Source of the DNA: DATBGO01 sp963785765
Lineage (GTDB): Bacteria > Actinomycetota > Actinomycetes > Streptosporangiales > Streptosporangiaceae
Direction of reading: 5' to 3'
Assembly: GCA_963785765.1 (NCBI GenBank)
Contig: CAWAWM010000001.1
Coordinates: 434,001-498,000, forward strand
DNA: 64,000 bases
Shown: piece by piece, positions 53,046-61,809 of the stretch
Numbering within the stretch: position 1 is the first letter of the stretch
Layout of the letters: every line of letters starts with the position of its first letter
The notes under the pieces: model-generated
Databases searched by the model: none
The model's input: only the letters and a program-made list of their open reading frames with translations
Told to the model about the DNA's origin: nothing
Position numbers and translations under genes: made by a program

Positions 53046-53133
53046 TCCGAGCCCTAGTCGATGACCACCACGTCACTTCGATAGCCGACAGCAATGGCGG
53101 CACTGCGCGTCTTCTGGCCCGGGCACAGGAACG

Positions 53134-54024
53134 TCAGAGCCGGCGGGAGTCCGCGGACGCGAGCAGGGGCTCAGCGAAGCGGCAGATCTCCTCGGCTGCG
53201 TCAAACTCACGGGTGCCCAGGTCGGCGGCTCCCGGCCCGGCGGGCGAACCTGGCCAGGTGTGGCCGCCGCGGAACACGGTCCAGGAAACTACTCGTGTTC
53301 CGCCGGTACCACTTTGCGAGGTATTCCGGCTCGAGAACTCGGTGCTGAGCGTCTCACCTGGCCCGGGCGCGCACCGGTCGACGGTGCGCCAGTATTCGGC
53401 CGTCTCGGTCAAGGAGAGTGTCCGGCCGCGCAGTTCCCCGTCTGGTCCGAGGTGCCGCGAGTAGCCACCACCGATCGGGGATATCGTGTCGTCAGCGCCG
53501 TGAATCAGCATCGCCGACACCGCCCGCGCGGGCCGGATGTCACTCAGGCTGGCCGGCAGCCCGCCAGCCACGGCGGCCAGCACCGCGACCTGGTCGCTTG
53601 CTTCCAGCCCCAGCCGGTGTGCCATGAACGCACCGTTGGAGATTCCCGCCACCACGGCCCGATCTGGCCACGTGCCGTGCCGTTCGGCTGACCAGTCGAT
53701 GATCGCGCGAAGGAACGCGACGTCATCCACTCCCGCCTCGTCGGCCGTCGTGACCCCGCGACCATCCGCCCAGCAGCCCCCGTAGCCGTCGGGATAGGCG
53801 ACCGCGAATCCCCAGGTGTCCGCCTGCTGGTCGAAAGTGGTCCAGTCGCGCATAATCCATCCGCCGGCGTCCGGATGGTTGCCGTGCAGGACAAGCACCA
53901 GCGGGATCTCGGCGTCGGCGCTCCGAGGCAGGCGCATCGTAAAACCGCGCGCCCGCCCGCCCACCGTCAGCTCAGCCGCAACCAGATCACGACCGCCCAC
54001 CATGCCAGCCCTCTCCGCTGCCAC
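53134..54024 (-). CDS. PHB depolymerase/LpqC-family esterase
   Basis: The product has 296 residues; an alternative ATG is at 54003. The alpha/beta-hydrolase fold has LVLVLHGNHPDAGGWIMRDW, the nucleophile elbow VAGISNGAFMAHRLG, the Asp in LIHGADDTISPIGG and the His in VFRGGHTWPGSP. The family includes poly(3-hydroxybutyrate) depolymerases, feruloyl esterases and LpqC lipoproteins. No signal peptide is visible, so the product is probably cytoplasmic or its true start is upstream. The 3' end looks intact. Confidence 0.87.
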   Translation of the reverse strand: MAAERAGMVGGRDLVAAELTVGGRARGFTMRLPRSADAEIPLVLVLHGNHPDAGGWIMRDWTTFDQQADTWGFAVAYPDGYGGCWADGRGVTTADEAGVDDVAFLRAIIDWSAERHGTWPDRAVVAGISNGAFMAHRLGLEASDQVAVLAAVAGGLPASLSDIRPARAVSAMLIHGADDTISPIGGGYSRHLGPDGELRGRTLSLTETAEYWRTVDRCAPGPGETLSTEFSSRNTSQSGTGGTRVVSWTVFRGGHTWPGSPAGPGAADLGTREFDAAEEICRFAEPLLASADSRRL

Positions 54025-54230
54025 GCCGCCTGCCCGCCGGGGAGCTGATACGCCGCCTGCTCGCCGGAGATCAGCACTCGCGCTGGCTCCTGCCCTGTCC
54101 TAGATTCCGCCCTGTCCTCGAAGGAGTATGGCTCACTTCCGCCTGCGCCACGAATAGTGGCGAATCGACTGTCGACGTGTCCCGTGCGCGACGACCGTGC
54201 TTGACCGGCCGCGTCGCTAAACTCGCCGCC

Positions 54231-54965
54231 ATGCCGCTCCCGTCCGAAGCTGGCCGCGCGCTCGCGCCCGTTGGCCGGCTTCGCGCTGCCATCAATCTGG
54301 GCAACCCGATCCTCGCGCATCGCGATGCGGTCACCGGCCAGGCTGGCGGTGTCTCGGTCGATCTGGCCCGGGCGCTGGCTGGCGAGCTGAATGCAGCGGT
54401 CGAGCTGATCTTGTTCGAGAAGGCTGCGCTGTCGGTGGACGCCGTCCGGGGCGAGCAGGCCGACGTTGGCTTCTTCGCCGTCGACCCGGCGCGCAGCGAG
54501 GGCCTGCGTTTCACCGCTCCGTACCTGCTGATCGAGGGCAGTTATCTGGTCCCCCGCGGTTCCGCACTGCCCGACAACGCCGCGGTGGACCGGGCCGGGA
54601 CCCGGGTGGCGGTGGGCCGGGGCAGCGCCTATGACCTGTTCCTGTCGCGCGAGCTTCAGGCCGCGCAGGTCGAGCGCGTGGCCAATGCGCGCGCCGTGCT
54701 GCAGGCCCTGAAGGCCGGCCAGGTGGAGGTGGCCGCCGGCATCCGCCAGTTGCTGGCTGGCTGGGCCAGCCAGGATCCGTCGCTGCGCCTGCTGCCCGGC
54801 CGCTTCATGGTGATCGAGCAGGCCATGGGCCTGCCGGCCGGGCGCGGCGACGCGGCGGCGCAGGCGCTGGCCGGGTTCGTCGAGCGCATGAAGTCCAGCG
54901 GCTTCGTGGCTGAGGCCCTGGCCAGGCACGGCATCGAGGGCGCCTCGGTGGCACCGCCCGGCTGA
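54231..54965 (+). CDS. Solute-binding protein family 3 homologue without signal peptide
   Basis: The product has 244 residues from the ATG at 54231. The SBP_bac_3 fold is visible (GQAGGVSVDLARALAGELNA, FFAVDPARSEGLRFTAPYLL, GTRVAVGRGSAYDLFLSREL, AGIRQLLAGWASQDPSLRLL). It lacks both a signal peptide and a lipobox, and no permease or ATPase gene is adjacent. Alternative upstream starts add basic residues but no hydrophobic core. It may be a cytoplasmic ligand-binding or cyclohexadienyl-dehydratase-like protein. Confidence 0.8.
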   Translation: MPLPSEAGRALAPVGRLRAAINLGNPILAHRDAVTGQAGGVSVDLARALAGELNAAVELILFEKAALSVDAVRGEQADVGFFAVDPARSEGLRFTAPYLLIEGSYLVPRGSALPDNAAVDRAGTRVAVGRGSAYDLFLSRELQAAQVERVANARAVLQALKAGQVEVAAGIRQLLAGWASQDPSLRLLPGRFMVIEQAMGLPAGRGDAAAQALAGFVERMKSSGFVAEALARHGIEGASVAPPG

Positions 54966-54969
54966 CGGG

Positions 54970-54990
54970 CCGCCGGTCGCAGACCGGCGG
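54970..54990 (+). terminator. GC-rich hairpin after the solute-binding-like gene
   Basis: CCGCCGGTC and GACCGGCGG are perfect 9-bp arms around a GCA loop, starting 5 bp after the stop codon at 54965 and 40 bp before the convergent gene's stop. There is no U-tract, as is common for this group. Confidence 0.7.
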
Positions 54991-55029
54991 ATACCTGGAG
55001 CCGGGAACAGGCCGTCGGTGCAGGCCCGG

Positions 55030-56385
55030 TCAGGGCGGGCCGCCGGCGGCGGCTGTGCCCGACGTGCCGCCGTCCGCGGCTGATGGTGACGAAGGCGGCG
55101 TGAGCGACGGGAAGTCTGCGCGTCGCTCAGCGCGCCCGGGCCCGGTGCCGGGCGGCCTGGCCGACGCCCGGGCGCCCCCGGGGCGCTTGATCGCCTCGGG
55201 CGGCGCGGCGAAGACGAGGGTCAGCACCAGCCCGGCAACCGCCGATCCCCACCAGATCCAGGGCCCCCGCCAGGAGTTCTGCGAGACGAACGTGAGCACC
55301 GAAGTCACGACCGCGGTGGGGATGAGATGTGACCACGTAACCGACGCGGTGATCAGGGCGACCGCCAGCACCGGCCACACGTAGTAAGCGACCATGACCG
55401 GTTCGAACAGGCACCGGAGCGCCAGCGCCGCCGCCACCCACCACAGCAGCTCCTGGAGTGCCGCTGAGCTCCAGGCGGCCATCAGATCGCGCTGCCGCAG
55501 GCGCCACCGGCGCCCCACGATGACCGCTCCCCCGCAGGCCAGCAAGATCGTCAGTGCCCGGGCGGGCCCGCTGGCCACCGCCCCGTCGCTCAGGTGGGGG
55601 GCGAGCGACGTCCACGGAGTGGTGTGATCAAGGGCCGGCCAGTTGGGCTGGCTGGTCACCGCCTTGACGGTGGCTGGCCAGTTTGCCGCGGCGGCCGCCC
55701 CCAGCAGCAGCGCGCCCGGAGCGGCGGCCCGGGCCAGGAAGCCGGGCAGCCGTCGCGGCTCGATGACCGCCACGATGACCGGCAGTGCGAGCAAGACCAG
55801 CGGCTGAACGGCGATCGCCGCACCGATGAGCCAGCCAGACCGCCCGGCCCTGGAATCGGACAGCGCCAGGATGCCGAACAGCAGCAGTCCCACCGCCACC
55901 GCGTCCTCGGGATGGCCCCAGTGCACCGAGACGCTCCACAGGGCGACTGCCTCCGCCGCGGCGAGCACGGCCCGTCTCGACCTCGCCACGCCCAGCCGCT
56001 CGGCGATCGAGTCGGCGGCAAATAGCGCCACCGCACTCAGGGCGACCGCATAGGGCCCGGCCAGCAGCCATGCGCCCGGATGCGGGTTGTGCGCGCCTGG
56101 CATCGCGAGCCCGAGTCCGGCTCCGTCGATGACGGCCACGACCGGAACCAGGATCAGGGCGGCGCCGGGAAAAGAGATCAAGCTGGTGGGCGGCGTATAC
56201 AGGCCGCTCAGGTCCAGCTGCGCAAGACGCTGGGCTGCGGCCATCGTTCGCCACAGGTCGTGCGGCAGCTGCCAGGCCGAGTTTCCGACCAGCGCGGGCC
56301 CCCACCAGGTCGAAGTAGCCATCCCGATGACGATGAGAATGACCGTGGCGAGCAGCGGAAACGACCTTCTGATCAGCCACGGCAT
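55030..56385 (-). CDS. Polytopic membrane protein, GT87/DUF2029-like mannosyltransferase family
   Basis: The product has 451 residues from the ATG at 56385, with about ten hydrophobic segments. The first periplasmic loop region has QLPHDLWRTMAAAQRLAQLD and PHPGAWLLAGPYAV, and a HWGHPEDAVAVGLLLFGILA segment recalls polyprenol-phosphate-sugar transferases of the GT-C type. No certain catalytic Asp can be assigned. The 50-residue Pro/Ser/Gly-rich C-terminus is probably cytoplasmic. A longer upstream frame has no similarity. It is divergent from the small membrane protein gene. Confidence 0.75.
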   Translation of the reverse strand: MPWLIRRSFPLLATVILIVIGMATSTWWGPALVGNSAWQLPHDLWRTMAAAQRLAQLDLSGLYTPPTSLISFPGAALILVPVVAVIDGAGLGLAMPGAHNPHPGAWLLAGPYAVALSAVALFAADSIAERLGVARSRRAVLAAAEAVALWSVSVHWGHPEDAVAVGLLLFGILALSDSRAGRSGWLIGAAIAVQPLVLLALPVIVAVIEPRRLPGFLARAAAPGALLLGAAAAANWPATVKAVTSQPNWPALDHTTPWTSLAPHLSDGAVASGPARALTILLACGGAVIVGRRWRLRQRDLMAAWSSAALQELLWWVAAALALRCLFEPVMVAYYVWPVLAVALITASVTWSHLIPTAVVTSVLTFVSQNSWRGPWIWWGSAVAGLVLTLVFAAPPEAIKRPGGARASARPPGTGPGRAERRADFPSLTPPSSPSAADGGTSGTAAAGGPP

Positions 56386-56511
56386 GGGCGCGAATCCGGT
56401 CCTAACATCGAGCGAGATAGGACACCTTTCCCGCCGGAGTCTAGCCGCCCGCGGGCTGCTCCGCTTCGCCACCAGCCGCCTGGCCAGGCGGGATTCGATA
56501 CTCTGAGCACC

Positions 56512-57033
56512 ATGCTGAAGCAGGCTGCGTCGCTGGCCCATCTGGATTTCGCTCCACAGCACCGGCAGCCACTTGCCTGGCGTGTCCTGCTCGCCACCAT
56601 CGCGTCGATCGCCTGCTCGCTGGCCGCCGACGCGATCCTGGTCGCCATCGGGGAAGCCATCTTCCCTGGCACCAAGGGATACCCGCACTTCCAGTTCTCC
56701 GACTACGGCAAGCTGACCGTGATCGGCGTGCTCATCGCCAGCCTGGCCTGGCCGGTGGTCACCCGGGTGACCTCGCAGCCCCGCTGGCTGTTCCTGCGCC
56801 TGGCCATTCTGGTCACGCTTTTCCTCTGGCTGCCTGACCTCTACATCCTCTACCGCGGCCAGGCGGCCACCGCTGTCGCCGTGCTGATGGTCATGCACCT
56901 GGCCATCGCCCTGGTGACGTACAACCTGCTCGTGCACGTCGCCCCGGTGCGACCCGCCGTCAGCCACGCGCCGCGCAGGCACGCCGCGCCGCCGCCGCGC
57001 CCAAAATCGCCTTCTCGGCGTAAAGTCACATAG
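56512..57033 (+). CDS. Four-helix membrane protein (DUF6069-like)
   Basis: The product has 173 residues from the ATG at 56512. Four hydrophobic helices include WRVLLATIASIACSLAADAI and LTVIGVLIASLAWPVVTRVT. A conserved-looking WLPDLYILYRGQAATAVAVL segment lies before the last helix, and the tail is basic and Pro-rich. This resembles a small actinobacterial family without known function. Confidence 0.7.
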   Translation: MLKQAASLAHLDFAPQHRQPLAWRVLLATIASIACSLAADAILVAIGEAIFPGTKGYPHFQFSDYGKLTVIGVLIASLAWPVVTRVTSQPRWLFLRLAILVTLFLWLPDLYILYRGQAATAVAVLMVMHLAIALVTYNLLVHVAPVRPAVSHAPRRHAAPPPRPKSPSRRKVT

Positions 57034-57047
57034 ATCGGTACCGAAAC

Positions 57048-57081
57048 CCAAGTTCCTGCCCGAGTTCGGGCAAGAACTTGG
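57048..57081. terminator. Near-perfect 34-bp hairpin between membrane gene and glmS leader
   Basis: CCAAGTTCCTGCCCGA and TCGGGCAAGAACTTGG form 16-bp arms with one mismatch and a two-base loop. It begins 14 bp after the stop at 57033 and ends 33 bp before the next small gene. It may terminate the upstream gene. Its length and tight loop also suit a protein-binding palindrome controlling the genes leading to glmS. Confidence 0.7.
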
Positions 57082-57114
57082 CACTCGCCGTGGCAAAGCA
57101 GCAGTATTGGCCGG

Positions 57115-57375
57115 GTGCTTGACCGTGAGCTCGTTGACCAGCTGTCCGCCTCGGCGGGCCTGACGCCCGCGGAAGCTACCCGGGTCGTGGCCGACGTCCT
57201 GGCCTGGTACCGCGAGCCGGTTGAGGATTACGTGCGGCGCCGGCACGCCTATTACCAGGTCTACGGGAAGCACAACGCGGAGATCTTCGCGCTGATCGCC
57301 GCCGAGCTGGCCGATCGCGTGGTCGCCGCGCCGCAGCTTTCGCCGCGTCAGCTGCGGCGCATTGTGTACGGCTGA
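57115..57375 (+). CDS. Small conserved-looking protein upstream of glmS
   Basis: The product has 86 residues from a GTG, with a helical composition (SASAGLTPAEATRVVADVLA; WYREPVEDYVRRRHAYYQVY). It ends with an Arg-rich segment (LSPRQLRRIVYG). It lies 17 bp before glmS and is probably cotranscribed. No known family is recognised. Codon bias is normal, which supports a real gene. Confidence 0.65.
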   Translation: MLDRELVDQLSASAGLTPAEATRVVADVLAWYREPVEDYVRRRHAYYQVYGKHNAEIFALIAAELADRVVAAPQLSPRQLRRIVYG

Positions 57376-57392
57376 GAACTCGAGGAGCAGGT

Positions 57393-59213
57393 ATGTGCGG
57401 AATCGTCGGCTACACCGGAACCCAGAACGCCGTCCCCGTTCTGCTTGAGGGCCTGTCCCGGCTGGAATACCGCGGTTACGACTCGGCCGGGATCGCGATC
57501 CTCGGCGCGAAGGGCATCCAGGTCTTCCGGAAGGTAGGCCGGGTCCGTGACCTGGAGATGTCGCTTCCCAAGCGGCTTACCGGCAAGGTGGGCATCGGGC
57601 ATACCAGGTGGGCCACCCACGGCCCCGCGACCGAAGCCAACGCGCACCCGCAGACCAGCGAGGACGGCCGGATCAGCGTCGTCCACAACGGCATCATCGA
57701 CAACGCGGCCGGCCTGCGCAAGCGGCTGGCGGATCAGGGGGTGACGTTCAGCTCGGAGACCGATACCGAGGTCATCGCCCACCTGGTGGCCCGCTCCGCG
57801 GCCGGCACCCTGGAAGGGGCGGTGCTCGACGCGCTGTCCAAGATCAACGGGACCTACGCCATCGCCGTGATCGACGAGCGGCACCCGGACCGGATCGTCG
57901 CCGCCCGCAACGGCTCCCCGCTGATTCTCGGCGTCGGTGATCACGAGATGTTCGTGGCCAGCGATCTCGGGGCGCTGGTGCGGCACACCACGTCGGTGGT
58001 CCACCTCGACGACGGCGAGCTGGCCACCGTGACCGCGGCCGGGTTCCGCACCTTCAGCAAGGACGAGGAGAACACGGCCAAGGCTCCGACCAGCATCGAT
58101 CTGGACGTGACGGACGTCGAGCTCGCCGAGCACGAGCACTACATGCACAAGGAGATGCTCGAGCAGCCGTCGACCGTCGAGCGGATGCTGCGCGGCCGCC
58201 TGGATGACCGGTTCGGCACCGCCCGCCTCGACGGCCTCAATCTGGGGCCGCGCGAGCTCCGCGCGTTCCGGCGGGTGAAGATCCTCGGCTGCGGATCCGC
58301 CTACTACGTGGGACAGATCGGCGCCGCCATGATCGAGGAGCTGGCCCGTATCCCCGCCGACGCCGAGCCCGCCTCGGAGTTCAGGTACCGGAATCCGATC
58401 ATCGAGCCCGACACCCTGTACGTCGCGGTCAGCCAGTCCGGCGAGACCGCCGATACCGCGTTCGCGGTACAGGAGGTCAAGCGCAAGGGCGGTCAGGTCA
58501 TCGGGCTGGTCAACGTGGTGGGCTCCACCATCGCACGGGAAACCGACGGCGGCGTCTACCTGCACGCCGGCGCGGAGGTCGCGGTGGCATCGACCAAGGC
58601 GCTCACCCACATGGCCATCGGGTTCGCGATGCTCGCCCTGGCCCTCGGCCGGGTCCGCGACCTGTCGATCACCGACGGCCAGCGGATCATCGCGGGACTC
58701 AGGAAGCTGCCCGGCCAGATCCAGGAGATCATCAGCGCCGAGCCGCAGATCGCCGACGTCGCCAAGGGCCTGGCGGGCTCGGAGAGCCTGTTCTTCATCG
58801 GCCGCGTCCGCGGCTTTCCGGTAGCGCGCGAGGGGGCGCAGAAATTCAAGGAGGTCTCCTACCGGCACGCCGAGGCCTACCAGGCCAGCGAGCTCAAGCA
58901 CGGGCCGCTGGCGCTGATCAACGAGCACATGCCGACCGTGGCCATCCTGCCGGATGACGAGCTGACCGACCGCAACCTGGCCGCCATTCAGCAGATCATC
59001 GCCCGCAATGGCACGGTCGTCGTCATCACCAATCCCGGCGTCGACACCGGAGATCTTGACGTCTCCGGAATCGTCGTCCCGAAGAACGAGCGCGAACTCG
59101 ATCCGATCCTGCTCGTCATCCCGCTCCAGCTGCTGGCCTATCACGCTGCCCTGGCGCTCGGGCACGACATCGACAAGCCGCGCAACCTCGCCAAGTCGGT
59201 CACCGTTGAGTAA
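57393..59213 (+). CDS. glmS: Glutamine-fructose-6-phosphate transaminase (isomerising)
   Basis: The product has 606 residues. The N-terminal Cys nucleophile follows the initiator Met (MCGIVGYTGTQNA), and the glutaminase domain includes GIGHTRWATHG. Two SIS domains bind fructose-6-phosphate (GCGSAYYVGQIGA; VSQSGETADTAFA; STKALTHM). The end reads DIDKPRNLAKSVTVE, the diagnostic C-terminus. It makes glucosamine-6-phosphate, the entry to peptidoglycan and mycothiol amino sugars. The ribosome binding site is GAGGAG. No glmS ribozyme is seen upstream. Confidence 0.97.
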   Translation: MCGIVGYTGTQNAVPVLLEGLSRLEYRGYDSAGIAILGAKGIQVFRKVGRVRDLEMSLPKRLTGKVGIGHTRWATHGPATEANAHPQTSEDGRISVVHNGIIDNAAGLRKRLADQGVTFSSETDTEVIAHLVARSAAGTLEGAVLDALSKINGTYAIAVIDERHPDRIVAARNGSPLILGVGDHEMFVASDLGALVRHTTSVVHLDDGELATVTAAGFRTFSKDEENTAKAPTSIDLDVTDVELAEHEHYMHKEMLEQPSTVERMLRGRLDDRFGTARLDGLNLGPRELRAFRRVKILGCGSAYYVGQIGAAMIEELARIPADAEPASEFRYRNPIIEPDTLYVAVSQSGETADTAFAVQEVKRKGGQVIGLVNVVGSTIARETDGGVYLHAGAEVAVASTKALTHMAIGFAMLALALGRVRDLSITDGQRIIAGLRKLPGQIQEIISAEPQIADVAKGLAGSESLFFIGRVRGFPVAREGAQKFKEVSYRHAEAYQASELKHGPLALINEHMPTVAILPDDELTDRNLAAIQQIIARNGTVVVITNPGVDTGDLDVSGIVVPKNERELDPILLVIPLQLLAYHAALALGHDIDKPRNLAKSVTVE

Positions 59214-59305
59214 CGCGCAGCTGGGGCGGTGGCTGGCCCGCGATGCCGACCGCCGCCGTTTCCCCCCGCACGGCCAGGGATTCTAACGGCTTATGCTGCT
59301 GAATC

Positions 59306-59716
59306 ATGACCGCCTCGCTCAGTGACGCGGCGCGCAAGATCATCGATGCGCCGAATCCAGCTGTCCTGGCCACGATCAATCCCGACGGGAGCCCCCAGAC
59401 TTCGGTCGTCTGGGTGCGGCGGGATGGAAACGACCTGCTCGTCTCCTCGGCCGCTGGCCGCCGCAAGGACAAGAACCTGGCCCGTGATCCCAGGGTCAGC
59501 CTGACCGTCTACGACCAGGCCGACCCGCTCCAGTACGTCGAGGTGCGCGGGCTGGCCAGCATCAGCCAGGACGAAGGCCGCCAGCTGGCCGTCTCGCTGG
59601 CCGAGGAGTACGAAGGGCCGGGCGCCGGCCAGGAGTACCTGGACCTGCCCCTGGAGGTCATCCGGATCGTCATCCGGATAACGCCGCAGCGGATCCTGGG
59701 CAGCGCCGCACGGTAG
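59306..59716 (+). CDS. PPOX-class F420-dependent oxidoreductase-like protein
   Basis: The product has 136 residues and a split beta-barrel. Motifs are NPAVLATINPDGSPQTSVVW, GRRKDKNLARDPRVSLTVYD and YVEVRGLASIS. The family binds F420 or FMN and reduces small metabolites; the length and motif spacing suit the F420 branch. It stands alone, 92 bp after glmS. Confidence 0.9.
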   Translation: MTASLSDAARKIIDAPNPAVLATINPDGSPQTSVVWVRRDGNDLLVSSAAGRRKDKNLARDPRVSLTVYDQADPLQYVEVRGLASISQDEGRQLAVSLAEEYEGPGAGQEYLDLPLEVIRIVIRITPQRILGSAAR

Positions 59717-59775
59717 CCGCGGCCGAGGGCCTGCCCGCGAAGCTGAGGAGAAGCGTTCTCATCGGACTGGCCACG

Positions 59776-60183
59776 CTAGCCGATGGTCCGGCTCCGGCCG
59801 CGGAACTCCGCCACGACCTGATCGCCGCGCCGGACGGTGACGTCGTAGATGCCGCTGCGGCCGTAGCTGACCCGCTCCGCGGCGGTGGCGATCAGCACGT
59901 CACCTGCTCGCGCCGGGGCCACGAAGGTGATGTCCGCCCCGGCGGCTACCGTAACCGGCCCGCTGCTGTTGCAGGCACAGGCGAACGCCGTATCGGCGAG
60001 CAAGAATACGTAACCGCCGTGCGCGATCGCATGCCCGTTCACCATGGCCTTGCTGATCGGCATCCGGACCGTCGCGGCGCCGTCACCAGCCTCAAGAAGC
60101 TCCATGCCGAGATTCCTGGAGGCGAGATCGGCCCCGAACATGACCGCTGCCTGGCCGTCGGGCGGCGGGGCCTGAGCAGGCAT
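59776..60183 (-). CDS. paaI: PaaI-family hydroxyphenylacetyl-CoA thioesterase
   Basis: The product has 135 residues from the ATG at 60183, behind GAGGGA. The hotdog fold has the active-site segment MVNGHAIAHGGYVFLLADTA (HGG with downstream Asp) and the end YDVTVRRGDQVVAEFRGRSR. It would hydrolyse aryl-CoA esters to relieve CoA trapping during phenylacetate breakdown. No other paa genes lie in the window. A very long frame upstream on this strand is a shadow of the opposite gene. Confidence 0.9.
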   Translation of the reverse strand: MPAQAPPPDGQAAVMFGADLASRNLGMELLEAGDGAATVRMPISKAMVNGHAIAHGGYVFLLADTAFACACNSSGPVTVAAGADITFVAPARAGDVLIATAAERVSYGRSGIYDVTVRRGDQVVAEFRGRSRTIG

Positions 60184-60369
60184 CTGATTTCCCTCTTCCT
60201 GGGCGGTGAGTCCCTGCCGGTCGAGGATACGGCCGGCCGAGGCTACGGCGGGCCAGTGCCGGCCCCAGCTTCTGCCCCAGCTGGCTGCCGTGGCCGAGTT
60301 ACACCGGTGTAAGCCGCCTGTGCGGGCCTGACCGGCCGTCCTGGAGCCGGGTCCGAGGTCACCGCTACG

Positions 60370-61662
60370 GTGTCGGTCGTGATTTCTTATCGCCAGCCAG
60401 GCACCGTGCTGACCGACCTGACCTTCACCGTCCCGCTCGATCATGCCGACCCGGGCGGCCAGCAGGTCGAGCTGTTCGCCCGGGCCGTCGAGGCGGCCGG
60501 CCCGGGCGGCACCGACCTGCCGTGGCTGCTCTACCTGCAGGGCGGCCCCGGCTTCGGCGGGCCGCGGCCGATCGGCCGGGACACCTGGCTGGACCGCGCG
60601 CTGCAGGATTATCGGGTGCTGCTCCTTGATCAGCGCGGTACCGGCCGCTCCTCCCCTGCCAACCGGCACACGCTCGCAGAGCTCGGCAGCGCTCAGGCCC
60701 AGGCGGACTACCTGGCGCATTTCCGGGCCGACTCCATCGTGGCCGACGCCGAACTGGTCCGCCGCCAGCTCACCGGCGGCCAGCCGTGGAGCGTGCTTGG
60801 CCAGAGCTTCGGCGGCTTCTGCACGGTCACGTACCTGTCGCAGGCACCGGAGGGAATCAGCGAGGCGTTCATCACCGGCGGGCTGCCCGGCCTGCGGACC
60901 ACCGCCGACGAGCTGTACCGGGCGACGTACCCCCTGGTGGCGGCCAAGAACCAGGCGCACTACGAGCGTTACCCGGCAGACGTCCAGCGAGCGAAACTCA
61001 TCGCCAGGCGGCTCGCGGCGAGCCCGGCGGTGCTGCCGGACGGGGGGCTGCTGACCGTGGCGGGGTTCCAGTCGCTCGGCCGGATGCTCGGCTCGAGCCG
61101 AGGCAGCCACTGGCTCCACTACCTGCTGGAGGATCCGTTCGCGGGCCCGGAGCTGTCCGATGACTTCCTGTATCAGGCGCAGTCCCAGCTCACCTTCTCC
61201 CCCGCGCCGCTGTATGCCCTGATACACGAGGCGGGCTACGCCCAGGGCACCGCGACCCGCTGGGCTGCGCAGCGGACCAGGGCCGAGTTCCCTGAGTTCG
61301 ACGCCGCCGCCGCTGTCGACGGCGACGATCCGCTGCTGTTCACCGGCGAAATGATCTACCCATGGATGCTGGCGAACGATCCGGTGCTCGCGCCGCTGGC
61401 CGACGCGGCTGAGCTGCTCGCGCAGCGCGACGGGTGGCCGGACTTGTACGACCCGGCCCGGCTGCGGGCCAGCCAGGTGCCCGCCGCGGCAGTGGTCTAC
61501 TTCAATGATATGTACGTGCCACTGGAGTTCTCGCAGCAGACGGCTCAGGCGATCGCGGCGCTGACACCCTGGGTGACCAGCGAATACGAACACGATGGGC
61601 TGCGGGTCAGCAACGGCGCCGTGCTCGACCGCCTGATCGCCATGGCCCGCGGCGAGGTCTGA
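60370..61662 (+). CDS. S33-family alpha/beta hydrolase, prolyl aminopeptidase-like
   Basis: The product has 430 residues from a GTG; a second GTG lies three codons on. The oxyanion region is LLYLQGGPGFGGPRP, the nucleophile elbow VLGQSFGGFC and DQRGTGRSSP precedes it. A cap domain follows, then the Asp in VVYFNDMYVP and the His in YEHDGLRVSN. The family releases N-terminal proline or other residues from peptides. The stop codon lies within the first unit of a 15-bp repeat. Confidence 0.9.
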   Translation: MSVVISYRQPGTVLTDLTFTVPLDHADPGGQQVELFARAVEAAGPGGTDLPWLLYLQGGPGFGGPRPIGRDTWLDRALQDYRVLLLDQRGTGRSSPANRHTLAELGSAQAQADYLAHFRADSIVADAELVRRQLTGGQPWSVLGQSFGGFCTVTYLSQAPEGISEAFITGGLPGLRTTADELYRATYPLVAAKNQAHYERYPADVQRAKLIARRLAASPAVLPDGGLLTVAGFQSLGRMLGSSRGSHWLHYLLEDPFAGPELSDDFLYQAQSQLTFSPAPLYALIHEAGYAQGTATRWAAQRTRAEFPEFDAAAAVDGDDPLLFTGEMIYPWMLANDPVLAPLADAAELLAQRDGWPDLYDPARLRASQVPAAAVVYFNDMYVPLEFSQQTAQAIAALTPWVTSEYEHDGLRVSNGAVLDRLIAMARGEV

Positions 61663-61699
61663 GACAGCGACGTCTGAGACAGCGACGTCTGAGACAGCC
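61658..61699 (+). repeat. 15-bp repeats over the hydrolase stop codon
   Basis: Two identical copies of TCTGAGACAGCGACG (61658, 61673) and a partial third follow one another. The TGA in the first unit is the stop codon of the S33 hydrolase; each later unit carries the same TGA in frame, so the repeat adds back-up stops. Confidence 0.9.
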
Positions 61700-61809
61700 T
61701 GATCGATCAGCCCGGCAGATGCGGAACCGTGATCAACTCCGCTCACCCCTGCACTGGCAATCGACGTCCTAGCAGGTAGAGGCACTAACCAACACCGAGG
61801 GGGAAGTAA

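Noticed and set aside
57050..57392. glmS ribozyme or other riboswitch before glmS
   Set aside because: A small coding frame fills the space and the only structure is a simple two-arm palindrome; no pseudoknotted ribozyme pattern is visible.
57348..59165. 605-codon frame antisense to glmS
   Set aside because: Exact shadow of glmS with no similarity of its own.
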